From: UBA7803 sp040219935
GTDB lineage: Bacteria; Pseudomonadota; Gammaproteobacteria; Pseudomonadales; Azotimanducaceae
Length of the DNA: 64,000 nucleotides
Assembly (NCBI GenBank): GCA_040219935.1
Contig: JAVJUA010000048.1
Span: 218,263-282,262, forward strand
Direction: 5' to 3'
Both the position numbers and the translations under genes were made by a program. The notes beneath the pieces are model-generated. The model saw only the letters and a list, made by a program, of their open reading frames with translations. It was not told where the DNA came from and ran no database searches. Position 1 is the first letter of the stretch, and every line of letters starts with the position of its first letter. This document shows positions 8,790 through 17,096 of this stretch, one piece after another.

Positions 8790-9689
8790 GTGCGCCACCT
8801 CAACTATAACCATCTGCTGTACTTCTGGACCGTGGCGCGCGAGGGCAGCATTGCCCGGGCCTCGGAGGTGCTGTTCCTCACCCCGCAGACCATCAGCGGC
8901 CAGATCAAGCTGCTGGAGGAAGCCGTCGGCAAGCCGCTGTTCCACCGCGTCGGGCGGCGGCTGGTGCTGTCCGAGACGGGCCAGCTCGTCAACGAGTACG
9001 CCGACGAGATCTTCTCACTCGGCGCCGAGCTCGCCGAGCGCATGAAGCGCGAGAATCCCGGCACGCCACAGGCGCTCAACGTCGGCCTGGTCAACTCCAT
9101 CGCCAAGCTGATCGGTTATCAGATTCTGCACCCGGCGCTGGCCTCCGCCGACGGGGTGCGCCTGACCTGCTGGGAAGGGCCGCTGGAAAAGCTGCTCGCC
9201 GACCTGGCCGTGCACCGGCTCGACCTGGTGATCTCCGATCACCCCATTCCCACGGGTCTGAGCGTGCGGGCCTACAACCACGTGCTCGGGGAGAGTGGGG
9301 TCTCGTTCTTCGCCGATGCGGCGCTGACGAAGCGCTACGCGGCCGGCTTCCCCGGCTCTCTGGACGGTGCGCCGATGCTGCTGCCGGTAAACACCAGCGC
9401 CCTGCGCCGGCGTCTCGACGACTGGTTCGAGGCCCGTGATCTGCGGCCGCGCGTGATCGCCGAGTTCGACGACAGCGCCCTGCTGAAGGCATTCGGGGAG
9501 GCCGGCATCGGCCTGTTCCCGGCACCCACCGCCATAGCCAGGCAGGTGGAGCGTATGTACGGGGCGCGCCGGATCGGCGAGGTGGAGGGCGTTCAGGAGA
9601 CCTACTACGCGATCTCGCCGGAGCGCAAGATCAAGCATCCGGCCACCCTGAAAATCACCGAATCGGCTCGGGCGCGGCTGTTCACCTGA
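8790..9689 (+). CDS. LysR-family transcriptional regulator, NhaR-like
   Basis: This 299-residue LysR-type regulator has an N-terminal winged helix-turn-helix (residues 1-65) and a C-terminal effector domain. The opening LNYNHLLYFW and the TPQTISGQI helix match NhaR, the sodium-responsive activator of the nhaA antiporter in enterobacteria, much better than other LysR types. No antiporter gene is near, so the targets are not evident and the protein could control other osmotic or envelope genes. The start is a GTG at 8790, which directly begins the conserved segment. A terminator-like hairpin separates it from the thiolase gene. Confidence 0.88.
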   Translation: MRHLNYNHLLYFWTVAREGSIARASEVLFLTPQTISGQIKLLEEAVGKPLFHRVGRRLVLSETGQLVNEYADEIFSLGAELAERMKRENPGTPQALNVGLVNSIAKLIGYQILHPALASADGVRLTCWEGPLEKLLADLAVHRLDLVISDHPIPTGLSVRAYNHVLGESGVSFFADAALTKRYAAGFPGSLDGAPMLLPVNTSALRRRLDDWFEARDLRPRVIAEFDDSALLKAFGEAGIGLFPAPTAIARQVERMYGARRIGEVEGVQETYYAISPERKIKHPATLKITESARARLFT

Positions 9690-9720
9690 GACCCGCCCGG
9701 CTGACCCGAGGCGGTCCCGG

Positions 9721-9948
9721 TCAGGCGCGATCGAGCTCGCGCAGCCGTGCCGGGGGAATGCACAGCGCCTCAGCCAGGTCGGCCAGGTAGACCCGGCCCG
9801 CGGCGGTGCCGATGTCGGTGTGGCGGCGCGCCTCCCGGTAGACGACGGCGGCCAGCGCCGGCGGGTGCCGGCGACCCATGACGTCCCGTGGGCGTGGCAG
9901 CGTGGGGGGCGAATCGGCAAGCGGTGCGGTCTGAACGTGCAGGGGCAT
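9721..9948 (-). CDS. small hypothetical protein
   Basis: A possible 75-residue protein. The ATG at 9948 has GAGGG about 8 bases upstream, which decides it over the ATG at 9972. The C-terminal half (VYLADLAEALCIPPARLREL) could form helices of a small helix-turn-helix, but I do not recognise a family. It lies convergent to the LysR gene and downstream of the HIT gene on the same strand. A long overlapping frame covers the same bases, so this could be spurious. Confidence 0.35.
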   Translation of the reverse strand: MPLHVQTAPLADSPPTLPRPRDVMGRRHPPALAAVVYREARRHTDIGTAAGRVYLADLAEALCIPPARLRELDRA

Positions 9949-10053
9949 CGTGACGCCCTCGGTGGCTTGCACGCTACGGTGGCAGAGCCCGCGCCCGGCC
10001 GACAGCGGGTTGTTCCTGAGGGAACGTTCGCGGATTCCGAATCCCGCCGGCCC

Positions 10054-10473
10054 TCACCCCCGCGCGCTGACCGCCGCCCACAGGGCGCTGCCCAGGGCCT
10101 CCACGGCTGCAGCCGGATAGGGCCGCGCCGGACCGCTGCCCCATACCGGGCCCGGCCAAGCCGCGTCGTCGCTGCGCCGGCCGACCACGTGGATGTGTAG
10201 CTGCGCCACCACGTTGCCGAGCGCGCCGACGTTGATCTTCTCGGCGCCGCGCGCCAGCAGCGCCCGGGACACCGCGTCGATCTCGGCGAACACGCCGCTG
10301 CGCTCGTCGCCCGTCAGCTCGTGCAGCTCGCGCAGCCCGGAACGTCGCGGCACCAGGATGCACCACGGGAAGCGGCTGTCGTTCATGAGCAGCAGCCGGC
10401 TCACCGCCAGATCACCCAGCGCCCGGCAGTCGGCTGCCAGGCGCGGGTGCAGTTCGAAGTTGCGCTGGGTCAC
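10054..10473 (-). CDS. HIT family protein
   Basis: This 139-residue protein belongs to the HIT superfamily of nucleotide hydrolases and transferases (diadenosine polyphosphate hydrolase-like). The histidine triad region reads QLHIHVVGR, with Gln in place of the first His, as is usual for the gammaproteobacterial branch of HIT proteins. The conserved LMNDSRFPWCILVPR strand and the NVGALGN turn are present. The GTG start overlaps the TGA of the upstream methyltransferase gene (GTGA), so the two genes are probably translated together. It is cytoplasmic. The physiological substrate is not known. Confidence 0.88.
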   Translation of the reverse strand: MTQRNFELHPRLAADCRALGDLAVSRLLLMNDSRFPWCILVPRRSGLRELHELTGDERSGVFAEIDAVSRALLARGAEKINVGALGNVVAQLHIHVVGRRSDDAAWPGPVWGSGPARPYPAAAVEALGSALWAAVSARG

Positions 10474-11285
10474 CTCGGCAGGGTAGCCGATGCACGCTTC
10501 GTCGCCCAGGCCGGCAGTCGCATGCCCGGCACCAGCATGGGCACGCGCTTGCGATAGCTGCGGTAGGCGTCGCCGTGCTCGCGCACCAGGTCCCGCTCCT
10601 CCAGACCGGCGCCCACCACGATGTACGCCGTCGTCGCCAGGGCGAACAGCAGGTGCGAGGCCGTCATGTACGGCGTGCACCAGAACACGAACAGCCAGCC
10701 GACGTACAGAGGGTGCCGCACCACGCGGTAGGGCCATGGCGTGACGAACCGCAGCGGTGTGTAGGGCACGCCGCGGAAGTGCAGCCACACCTGCCGAAGC
10801 CCGAACAGGTCCGAGTGACTGGTGAGGAACGTCGACGCCAGCACCAGCGCCCAGCCGAAGGCGAAGCCGCCGTACAGGGTGCCCTGGGCCAGCGGATCCT
10901 CCAGATGCCAGATGATGCCACCCACCGGTTCCCAGAACGCGAACAGGGCAAGCAGCAGCAGGCTCGAGAGCAGCACGTAGGTGCTGCGCTCGGCTGGCGT
11001 GGGAACGATGCGCGTCCACCAGCGCTTGAAGGCCGGGCGGGCCATGACGCTGTGCTGCACGGCGAACAGACCGAGCAGGGCGGCGTCGATCAGCAGCGCC
11101 GTCCCCAGCGGCAGGCTGGGCGCGCCGTCGAGGCGGGTGGGCACGGCGAAGTTGCCGATGAAGCCGATGGCGTAGAGAAACGTGGCGAAGAACACCAGGT
11201 AGCTCAGCATTCCGTAGCCGAGTATGGCCCATCGTCCGGCAGCGGTGGCCGAGAACGGTGTCGCCAGTGGTTTCGGTGTGGTCAT
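10470..11285 (-). CDS. mddA: methanethiol S-methyltransferase (MddA)
   Basis: This 271-residue integral membrane protein has about six hydrophobic segments and the isoprenylcysteine-methyltransferase-like core YRVVRHPLYVGW followed by the EERDLVREHGDAY C-terminal motif. The overall pattern (QHSVMARP, FGLRQVWLHFRG, RVPMLVP) matches MddA, which uses S-adenosylmethionine to methylate methanethiol to dimethyl sulfide. MddA is known from aerobic soil and marine bacteria. The gene overlaps the HIT gene downstream and is divergent from a winged-helix regulator, with a palindromic site in the 149-base spacer. A general NnrU/ICMT-type methyltransferase is the alternative, but the motifs favour MddA. 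Confidence 0.85.
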   Translation of the reverse strand: MTTPKPLATPFSATAAGRWAILGYGMLSYLVFFATFLYAIGFIGNFAVPTRLDGAPSLPLGTALLIDAALLGLFAVQHSVMARPAFKRWWTRIVPTPAERSTYVLLSSLLLLALFAFWEPVGGIIWHLEDPLAQGTLYGGFAFGWALVLASTFLTSHSDLFGLRQVWLHFRGVPYTPLRFVTPWPYRVVRHPLYVGWLFVFWCTPYMTASHLLFALATTAYIVVGAGLEERDLVREHGDAYRSYRKRVPMLVPGMRLPAWATKRASATLPR

Positions 11286-11337
11286 GACGTTCGCTCCTTT
11301 GGTCCGGATTGGTCCGACTCTGTCTTTGGCTCCTTGT

Positions 11338-11355
11338 CAGTCTGGGGCTAGACTG
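11338..11355. repeat. inverted repeat in the mddA/regulator spacer
   Basis: CAGTCT and AGACTG flank a 6-base centre (GGGGCT) between the divergent mddA and regulator genes. It is 11 bases from the larger palindrome at 11366-11395 and could be a second operator half or part of a promoter. Confidence 0.4.
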
Positions 11356-11365
11356 TCTGACCTGC

Positions 11366-11395
11366 ATGATCAGGCGTTGACCCGGAGCTGATCAT
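11366..11395. promoter_or_regulatory. palindromic operator candidate between mddA and winged-helix regulator
   Basis: Two perfect 8-base arms, ATGATCAG and CTGATCAT, are separated by 14 bases, so the half-sites are 22 bp apart, close to two helical turns. The site lies 40 bases before the regulator start and 81 bases before mddA, in the only intergenic space between them. It is a good candidate binding site for the divergently encoded regulator. Confidence 0.55.
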
Positions 11396-11434
11396 TCTGT
11401 GACCTCGGGTCGACGGTGATGAGGAGGTGGGCCG

Positions 11435-12949
11435 ATGGCCGACGTCTTTATGTTCGATCCGTTCGAGCTGGACATGCAGCGCAGGGAGCTGCGCCGCCAC
11501 GGCGAGGTGGTGGACGTTCAGGCGAAGGTTCTGGACCTGCTTGCCTATCTGGTACGGCACCGCGACCGGGCGGTCCCGAAGGAAGAGCTGATTGGCGCGG
11601 TCTGGCCGGACACGGTGGTCACGGACGCTGTGCTGACCAGCGCCGTGCGGAAGGCGCGGCGCGCGCTGGGCGACGAGGCCGGCCACGGCGGTCTGATCCG
11701 CACGGTGCACGGTCACGGCTACCGGTTCGTCGGTGAGGCACGGGGCCTCGGCGCTTCCGACCGGCCACGCCTGGAGGGCGCCAGCGCTCCGTCCCATCGG
11801 CCCAGCATAGCCGTGCTGCCGTTCTCCAGCGGGCACGCTGATGATGGGCAGAACTTTCTCGGCGAGGCGATCGCGGTCGACATCACCACGCTCCTGGCCC
11901 GGCATCGCTGGCTCGAGGTGATCGGTCGCTCACGGGCGCGCTCCCCGGAGGCCGACTATCTGGTGTCCGGCACGGTGCAGCGTACGGGCCGCCGGCTGCG
12001 GGTGACTGCGGAGCTCGACGACGGCACCTCCGGGCGCCATCTCTGGGGCGACATCTACGATCGTCAGGTGGACGACCTCTTCGAAGTTCAGGACGAGATC
12101 ACGCGCATGGTGGTTGGGCGGCTCGAGCCCGAGATCGGCATGGCCGAGCGGCACAAGGTGGCGCGCTCGGCGCATCCCGACCTGGCCGCCTGGGAGTGCT
12201 TCCATCTGGGCCTGATGCACTTCTACCGGTTCACCGCGGCCGATAATGCACAAGCGCAACGGCTGCTCGATCGCAGCCGGACCCTGGATCCGGACTTCGG
12301 TGAGGCCCACGCCTGGTGGGCCTACGCGGTGGTGCTTGGCATGGTCTACTGGGACGATGAACCTTGCGCGGCGCGGCTGCAGAATGCTCTGGATGCTACG
12401 CAGACGGCCCTGGACATCGACGGCCAGAACGCGGTGTTCTACGCGCTCAAGGCGCGGGTGCAGCTCGCCCGGTGCGAGTATGAGCGGGCCATCCACGAGA
12501 ACCAGATCGCCATCGAGATGAATCCGACCCTGGCGGTGGCCCACTGCAGCCTCGGCGACTCATTGGCCTACGAGGGACGCTACGACGAAGCGCTGGAGCG
12601 GTTCGAGTCGGCGCTGGCGCTGAGCCCGAACGACCCCCAACGCTGGGCATTCCTGTCGTACGGCGCCCTGGCGCTGTTGTTCAAGCGTGACTTCGAGCAG
12701 GCGCTGGCTTGGGCGCGGCGAGCGCTGGAGGTGCCGAATTGCCAGTACTGGGCATTGGCCCATCAGGTCGTGGCCCTGGCCTGCCTCGATCGCCAGGACG
12801 AGTTGCCGCGGGCGGTGGCGGCGCTGAGCGCCGCCCGCGCCGACTTTTCGGTAGCGTTCGCACGGCGCAAGCTGTTCTTCCTCAAGCGTGAGGATCAGAT
12901 CGAGCTGTACCTGCAGGGCTTGCGCCGGGCGGGCGTGGCGGAGGTCTGA
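11435..12949 (+). CDS. winged-helix (OmpR/CadC-type) regulator with TolB-like and TPR domains
   Basis: This 504-residue protein starts with an OmpR/PhoB-type winged helix (residues 5-100; the VWPDTVVTDAVLTSAVRKAR recognition region is clear). A TolB/FlgO-like beta-alpha domain follows (SIAVLPF to about 240), often seen in CadC-like regulators and adenylate-cyclase-type proteins, and then several TPR repeats (about 255-480). No membrane segment is visible, so unlike CadC it is probably soluble. The start is decided by a strong GAGGAGG 5-10 bases before the ATG. It is divergent from mddA and may control it through the palindrome in the spacer; that link is inferred from position only. Confidence 0.85.
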   Translation: MADVFMFDPFELDMQRRELRRHGEVVDVQAKVLDLLAYLVRHRDRAVPKEELIGAVWPDTVVTDAVLTSAVRKARRALGDEAGHGGLIRTVHGHGYRFVGEARGLGASDRPRLEGASAPSHRPSIAVLPFSSGHADDGQNFLGEAIAVDITTLLARHRWLEVIGRSRARSPEADYLVSGTVQRTGRRLRVTAELDDGTSGRHLWGDIYDRQVDDLFEVQDEITRMVVGRLEPEIGMAERHKVARSAHPDLAAWECFHLGLMHFYRFTAADNAQAQRLLDRSRTLDPDFGEAHAWWAYAVVLGMVYWDDEPCAARLQNALDATQTALDIDGQNAVFYALKARVQLARCEYERAIHENQIAIEMNPTLAVAHCSLGDSLAYEGRYDEALERFESALALSPNDPQRWAFLSYGALALLFKRDFEQALAWARRALEVPNCQYWALAHQVVALACLDRQDELPRAVAALSAARADFSVAFARRKLFFLKREDQIELYLQGLRRAGVAEV

Positions 12950-12976
12950 TCCGCACGCCGGCGCCAGCGCTTGCGT

Positions 12977-13525
12977 TCACTTAGCCGCGTCGGCCGCGAA
13001 CTTGGCGTAGGCGGCGGCCGTGCCCTGAGCCATCTTGTCGCCGTCGAACGGAATCGACATCTCCGGGGTGAACTCCAGCACCACGCGCTCGGGGGTGTCG
13101 AGGAACTTGATGAACAGTGCCGGGTCCAGGTTGCGGGTGAAGGCGTTGCCGTCGTCGGTGCGGCGGCTCATACCCGCGGCCAGCAGCTCGTACATCCAGC
13201 GCTTGGTGGCGGGGTCGTCGTGAATGACCGTGTGCCCCTTGTAGGTCACCGTCTTGCCGCCGCCCATGGGCGTGCCCTTGCTGGTCATCACCACCGACGA
13301 CCGGCCGTCGCGGGCGATGGCCTTGATGCGTACCCGCTCGCGGGTGGCCGTCATCCAGATCTTGCCCTTGGCCGGCACGTAGGCGGTGATGACGCCGATG
13401 GGGTGGCCTTCCCGGTTGGCCCAGATGAAGGTGCACTCGCCCGCGGTCCGCACCAGCTCCTGCTCGCGCTCCGGATCGAGGCGGTACTGCTTGACGTCGT
13501 CGTAGTTGGTGGCTTGATCCGTCAT
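12977..13525 (-). CDS. pyridoxamine 5'-phosphate oxidase family protein
   Basis: This 182-residue protein has the split-barrel flavin-binding fold of the PNPOx-like family: an early CTFIWANREGHPIGV strand, a WMTATRERVRIKAI segment and a C-terminal VVLEFTPE strand. Members bind FMN or F420 and act on various small molecules, so the substrate cannot be assigned. The ATG at 13525 begins the domain. The quinone-reductase-like gene lies 56 bases upstream on the same strand, so the two may share a transcript and a redox role. It is convergent with the winged-helix regulator. Confidence 0.8.
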   Translation of the reverse strand: MTDQATNYDDVKQYRLDPEREQELVRTAGECTFIWANREGHPIGVITAYVPAKGKIWMTATRERVRIKAIARDGRSSVVMTSKGTPMGGGKTVTYKGHTVIHDDPATKRWMYELLAAGMSRRTDDGNAFTRNLDPALFIKFLDTPERVVLEFTPEMSIPFDGDKMAQGTAAAYAKFAADAAK

Positions 13526-13581
13526 GAAGGGTCTCCTGGTGACTGTGAATTCCTGGTCGAATCTGCAGGCGGCGGCGGTGC

Positions 13582-14592
13582 TCAGTAGAGCTTCACCACC
13601 GTCTTGCCGAAGTTGCGGCCGGCGAACAGGTCGCTGAACGCCCGGCCCACCTGATCGATGCCCTCCAGCAGATACTCGGGGGCGACGATGTCGCCGGCCT
13701 GAATCCAGCGGGTCAGCTCCGCCCGGGCCTCGGGATAGCGGTGCGCCTGAGTGTGGGTGAGGAAGCCGCGCATGGTCGCCTGCCTGGTGACGAGCTGGAA
13801 CAGGTTCGACGGCCCCGGCTGGGGGCGTCCGTAGCTGGCCACGGCGCCGCACAGCACGATCCGGGCGCCGTCGTTGATGTGGTCGAGCACGGTTTCCAGC
13901 AGCGGGCCACCGACGTTGTCGAAGTAGACGTCGATGCCCTCGGGGCAGGCGTCGGCCAATGCCGCGGGCAGGGCGTCGCCCTGCCGATGGTCTACGGCGG
14001 CGGCGTAGCCCAGCTCGCCGATCAGCCGGGCGCACTTCTCACGGCCGCCGGCAATGCCCACGGCGCGCGCGCCCATGCGCCGGGCGATCTGGCCGGCGAC
14101 GCTGCCGACGGCGCCGCCGGCGGCGCTCACCAGCACGGTCTCACCGGGCTGCGGCCGGCCGATGTCGGTGAGCCCGAAGTAGGCCGACAGGCCGGTGTCT
14201 CCCAGCACGCCCAGGTAGTAGCTCAACGGGCATTCCCGCTGCTCGGGGAGGGGGACCAGGAAGTCGCTGCCGTCGGTGACCGAGTAGAGCTGCCAGGCCA
14301 GCCGCCCGAGCAGGAACTGGCCGGGCGGCAGCGCCGGCAGGTCGGAGGCCAGCACCTCGCCGATGGTGAGGCCCATCACCGGGGCACCCAGCGCCATGGC
14401 CGGTAGCACGTTGTCGCCGCTGTCCTCGTCCATCCAGTTCCGGAACCCGGCGTCCAGCGATATGTAGTGGTTGCGGATCAGCGCCTGTCCGGGGCCCGGT
14501 TCCGGCAGGGGCGTGGTGGCCAGGGCGAAGTCGTCCGGCTGGGGGTTGCCGCGGGGGCGGGCCGCCAGCACCACGCTGACGTTGTCCGTCAC
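13582..14592 (-). CDS. NADP-dependent oxidoreductase, zinc-independent MDR type (CurA/PTGR-like)
   Basis: This 336-residue medium-chain dehydrogenase/reductase has a GroES-like N-terminal domain and a Rossmann domain with VSAAGGAVGSVAGQIA around residue 150. The zinc ligands of alcohol dehydrogenases are absent, and the DVYFDNVGG motif places it with NADPH-dependent alkenal/one oxidoreductases such as CurA and prostaglandin reductase, which reduce double bonds conjugated to a carbonyl. The start is a GTG at 14592. It is divergent from the Fic-fold gene across an unusually AT-rich spacer and precedes the FMN-type protein. The natural substrate is unknown. Confidence 0.87.
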   Translation of the reverse strand: MTDNVSVVLAARPRGNPQPDDFALATTPLPEPGPGQALIRNHYISLDAGFRNWMDEDSGDNVLPAMALGAPVMGLTIGEVLASDLPALPPGQFLLGRLAWQLYSVTDGSDFLVPLPEQRECPLSYYLGVLGDTGLSAYFGLTDIGRPQPGETVLVSAAGGAVGSVAGQIARRMGARAVGIAGGREKCARLIGELGYAAAVDHRQGDALPAALADACPEGIDVYFDNVGGPLLETVLDHINDGARIVLCGAVASYGRPQPGPSNLFQLVTRQATMRGFLTHTQAHRYPEARAELTRWIQAGDIVAPEYLLEGIDQVGRAFSDLFAGRNFGKTVVKLY

Positions 14593-14765
14593 GATGGCCT
14601 CCGGGGCGCCGCGGGCGGCCGGATGTCGAGGCTGTGCTGCACGTTTACCTCCCCAGGGTGTCTGCGGTGGCGGCCGAGTATGTGCACCATGGCGAATACC
14701 GTCAAGAATGATGGTTTGCCTGGTCTCGCCACGGCGCGCCCGAGCCTAAATGACAAAAATAAATT

Positions 14766-14790
14766 AATTAGTTGTTAGTTAGTACTAATT
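14766..14790. promoter_or_regulatory. AT-rich patch with inverted repeat in divergent spacer
   Basis: The 244-base spacer between the oxidoreductase and the Fic-fold gene contains a sharp AT-rich stretch (about 14745-14800), unlike the rest of the window. In it, AATTAGT and ACTAATT form an inverted repeat with an 11-base centre, and TTAG is repeated within. It probably holds the divergent promoters and an operator for an unknown regulator. Confidence 0.45.
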
Positions 14791-14836
14791 GGTTTCAAAT
14801 TCGCAATATCGTCCGCGGTCCGGCTGTCCCCGTGCC

Positions 14837-15982
14837 ATGATGTCTCTCGTTGCGCCCCCGACGCTGACCGGGCTGCTCGCCAGCCTGCCGGCGGCCGCCG
14901 TGCGCGATGCCATGGCCGCCGGCATCGCCACGCTGCCGGAAGGGCGCTACCTGCACTGGGATCAGCTTCGCCATCTGCCGCCTCCGCCCGGATTCGGACA
15001 CGAGGCCTGGTGGTTGGCCATCAAGCTGGCCCGGTTGGCGGTCCGGCAGGGGCTGAGCCTGCCACCGGCGCTGGGCGGCAATCTCTGGTTCTCCGTCACC
15101 GGCAGCGTGCTGGCCCGCCTGCAGCAGCTCGATCACGCCGCCTGGGCGGGCACCGGGGCGGACTGGCCGCCGGCCGCCGCCCGCGCCCGGGAAGCGGCGG
15201 GCTCGGCGGCGCTGACTGCGGGTGCCGAAGGTGTGGACGCGCGCGCGGCCGCGTTGCTGCGGGTTGAGGCCGACGCCGACGGCCTGGGCGAGCGGGCGCT
15301 GACGGTGGCCGACCTGCAGTCTCTGCACCGTGGTCTGAATGCCGGCCCGTCGGCGGCCGATCCGGGTCTGCTGGCGGCGATCTGCGATCTCGCCAATGCC
15401 GCGCTGCCCCTGGGGCTGCCGCTGCATCCGGTGGTGCGGGCCGCAGCGCTGCAGTTCCTGCTGGTCGACCGCCGCCCGTTCGCGGCCGGCAACGGCCGCA
15501 TCGGACGCCTGCTGGGCGGTTGGGCCATGCGCCGTGCCGGATACCCGCTGGTGCTGGCGCCGTCGGCAGCGCTCAGCCAGGCGCCGTCCCGCTACCGCCG
15601 GGCCTTTGCCTGGGTCGCCAGCGACGATCGTGACCTCACCTACCTGATCGACCTGCTGCTGCGCAGCCTGCTGCAGTCGTTGGCCGCCTGGCGGGACAGG
15701 GCGGCGCGGCAGGCGCAATCACTGGCCAGGGCGGAGGGCCTGCTGGGCGATGGCGAACTAAACCCGCGGCAGCGCCATCTGCTGGCTCACGCGCTGGCCC
15801 ATCCGGGGCACCGCTATCGGATCGCCAGCCATCGGGACTGGCATGGCGTCACCTACCAGACGGCGCGCACGGATCTGCTGGGCCTGGCGGCGCAGGGCCT
15901 GCTGGTGCCCGGCAAGCGCGGCCGCGCTTTCGTGTTCACGGCGCCAGCGGACCTGGCGGCGCGGCTGCGAACGCGCGCTTGA
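14837..15982 (+). CDS. Fic-fold protein with degenerate catalytic motif
   Basis: This 381-residue protein has the layout of the Fic proteins that start with a YLHWDQLR-type N-terminal domain, carry the Fic core in the middle and end in a winged helix (about residues 310-380). The Fic motif, normally HxFx(D/E)GNGRxxR, reads RPFAAGNGRIGR at residues 213-224. The catalytic His is Arg (R213) and the acidic Mg-binding residue is Ala (A217), while the GNGR anion hole is intact. The usual inhibitory (S/T)xxxE(G/N) motif is also not recognisable. It is therefore unlikely to AMPylate in the usual way and may act as a DNA-binding or nucleotide-sensing protein. The ATG at 14837 is chosen over the upstream TTG at 14789; no good ribosome-binding site is seen. 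Confidence 0.82.
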   Translation: MMSLVAPPTLTGLLASLPAAAVRDAMAAGIATLPEGRYLHWDQLRHLPPPPGFGHEAWWLAIKLARLAVRQGLSLPPALGGNLWFSVTGSVLARLQQLDHAAWAGTGADWPPAAARAREAAGSAALTAGAEGVDARAAALLRVEADADGLGERALTVADLQSLHRGLNAGPSAADPGLLAAICDLANAALPLGLPLHPVVRAAALQFLLVDRRPFAAGNGRIGRLLGGWAMRRAGYPLVLAPSAALSQAPSRYRRAFAWVASDDRDLTYLIDLLLRSLLQSLAAWRDRAARQAQSLARAEGLLGDGELNPRQRHLLAHALAHPGHRYRIASHRDWHGVTYQTARTDLLGLAAQGLLVPGKRGRAFVFTAPADLAARLRTRA

Positions 15983-15984
15983 TG

Positions 15985-16830
15985 TCATACCGGCCGGTCG
16001 CCGGCCACGGTGGTGCGGTGCATGACCCGCCGGTGACCGTCGTAGCCACCCTGGGCGCAGTGCTGCACCGAGCGGTTGTCCCACATGGTGAGCATGTCGG
16101 CGGCCCAGCGGTGTTTGTATACGAAGCGGGGTTCCGTGGCGTGGCGGCACAGCCGTTTGAGCAGGGTGGCTGCCTCGGCTTCGGTGAGCCCCTGGATGCC
16201 GACGGTGTACACGGCGTTGACCCACAGCGCGCGACGCCCGGTCTCGGGATGGGTGCGCACCAGCGGATGCGCCTGCACCTCGTAGGCACGGTCGCTCGGC
16301 AGGATCTTCATGCTCCGCTCCGGGCCGCGGCCCGCCCGATAGCCTTCGGGGCTGTAGGGGCGACGTGCGCTGTGCAGGGCGGTGAGGCCCGCCAGCGTCT
16401 CCTGCTCGGCGGGGTCCAGGGCGTCGAACGCGGCATAGCCATCGGCGTACCAGGTGTCCCCGCCCACCGGCGGGATCACCTTGCCGTGCAGGATGGTGGC
16501 CGACGGCGGGCTGGCCTGGAACGACCAGTCGGAGTGCCAGGCGCTGCCGAACGGCTCCACCGGCTCGTCCGGCTCGCGGCGGATCTCGAGGATGTGGGGG
16601 TGGCCGTCGATGGGGGCCACGTAAGGATCGTTGCCCCAGTCCCCGAAGTAGCGGGTGAAGCGCTCCAGGTCTGCATGGGTCATGGGCTGGTCGGGGAAGT
16701 AAGCCACCTGGTGGTCGAGCCAGGCGCGGCGAATCCCGGCGACCTCGCGATCCGCCAGAGGGCGGGACAGGTCCACGCCGGTGATGGCTGCTCCGAAGCC
16801 GTTGGCGTGCGGGGACACCCGGATCCGCAT
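15985..16830 (-). CDS. TauD/TfdA-family Fe(II)/2-oxoglutarate dioxygenase
   Basis: This 281-residue enzyme belongs to the taurine dioxygenase family, which uses Fe(II), 2-oxoglutarate and O2 to hydroxylate small molecules. The iron ligands are H99 and D101 (WHSDWSF), the same numbers as in E. coli TauD, with the distal His in NRSVQHCA and the 2-oxoglutarate Arg in MHRTT. The active site is complete. No taurine or sulfonate transporter is adjacent, so the substrate may be taurine, an alkyl sulfate, a chlorophenoxy acid or something else. The start is the ATG at 16830, six bases after the stop of the small upstream membrane protein gene. It is convergent with the Fic-fold gene. Confidence 0.9.
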   Translation of the reverse strand: MRIRVSPHANGFGAAITGVDLSRPLADREVAGIRRAWLDHQVAYFPDQPMTHADLERFTRYFGDWGNDPYVAPIDGHPHILEIRREPDEPVEPFGSAWHSDWSFQASPPSATILHGKVIPPVGGDTWYADGYAAFDALDPAEQETLAGLTALHSARRPYSPEGYRAGRGPERSMKILPSDRAYEVQAHPLVRTHPETGRRALWVNAVYTVGIQGLTEAEAATLLKRLCRHATEPRFVYKHRWAADMLTMWDNRSVQHCAQGGYDGHRRVMHRTTVAGDRPV

Positions 16831-16836
16831 CACCAC

Positions 16837-17028
16837 CTAGTCCAGCAGTGTGGACAGGGCGAACGCCATGCCCAGCGCCACCGCGGCGCCCAGCACCAGT
16901 ATGGTGATGACCATGCCGGCATCCGACCCGCCGTCTCCGGCCCGACCGGCGCTCCTGTTGCGCATCACCAGGTAGACTACCCCCACGACGATGAGGGCGG
17001 GAATGATCAGCTGCACCAGATATCGCAT
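16837..17028 (-). CDS. small two-segment membrane protein
   Basis: This 63-residue protein has two hydrophobic segments (about residues 3-22 and 39-60) joined by a Gly/Arg-rich loop. I do not recognise a family. It lies directly upstream of the dioxygenase gene on the same strand, with 6 bases between stop and start, so it is probably in the same transcript. It is divergent from the symporter gene. Confidence 0.6.
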   Translation of the reverse strand: MRYLVQLIIPALIVVGVVYLVMRNRSAGRAGDGGSDAGMVITILVLGAAVALGMAFALSTLLD

Positions 17029-17096
17029 GTCGGGTCACCGTTGCCGCCTCCAGCATAGCGGCGCCGTCTCGGTGCCGGCAACCGCGGCGGCCGGCC

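Noticed and set aside
10012..10025. Short hairpin GTTCC-TGAG-GGAAC upstream of the small gene at 9721
   Set aside because: The stem is only 5 bp, without a T-tract or match to a known operator; not enough to call.
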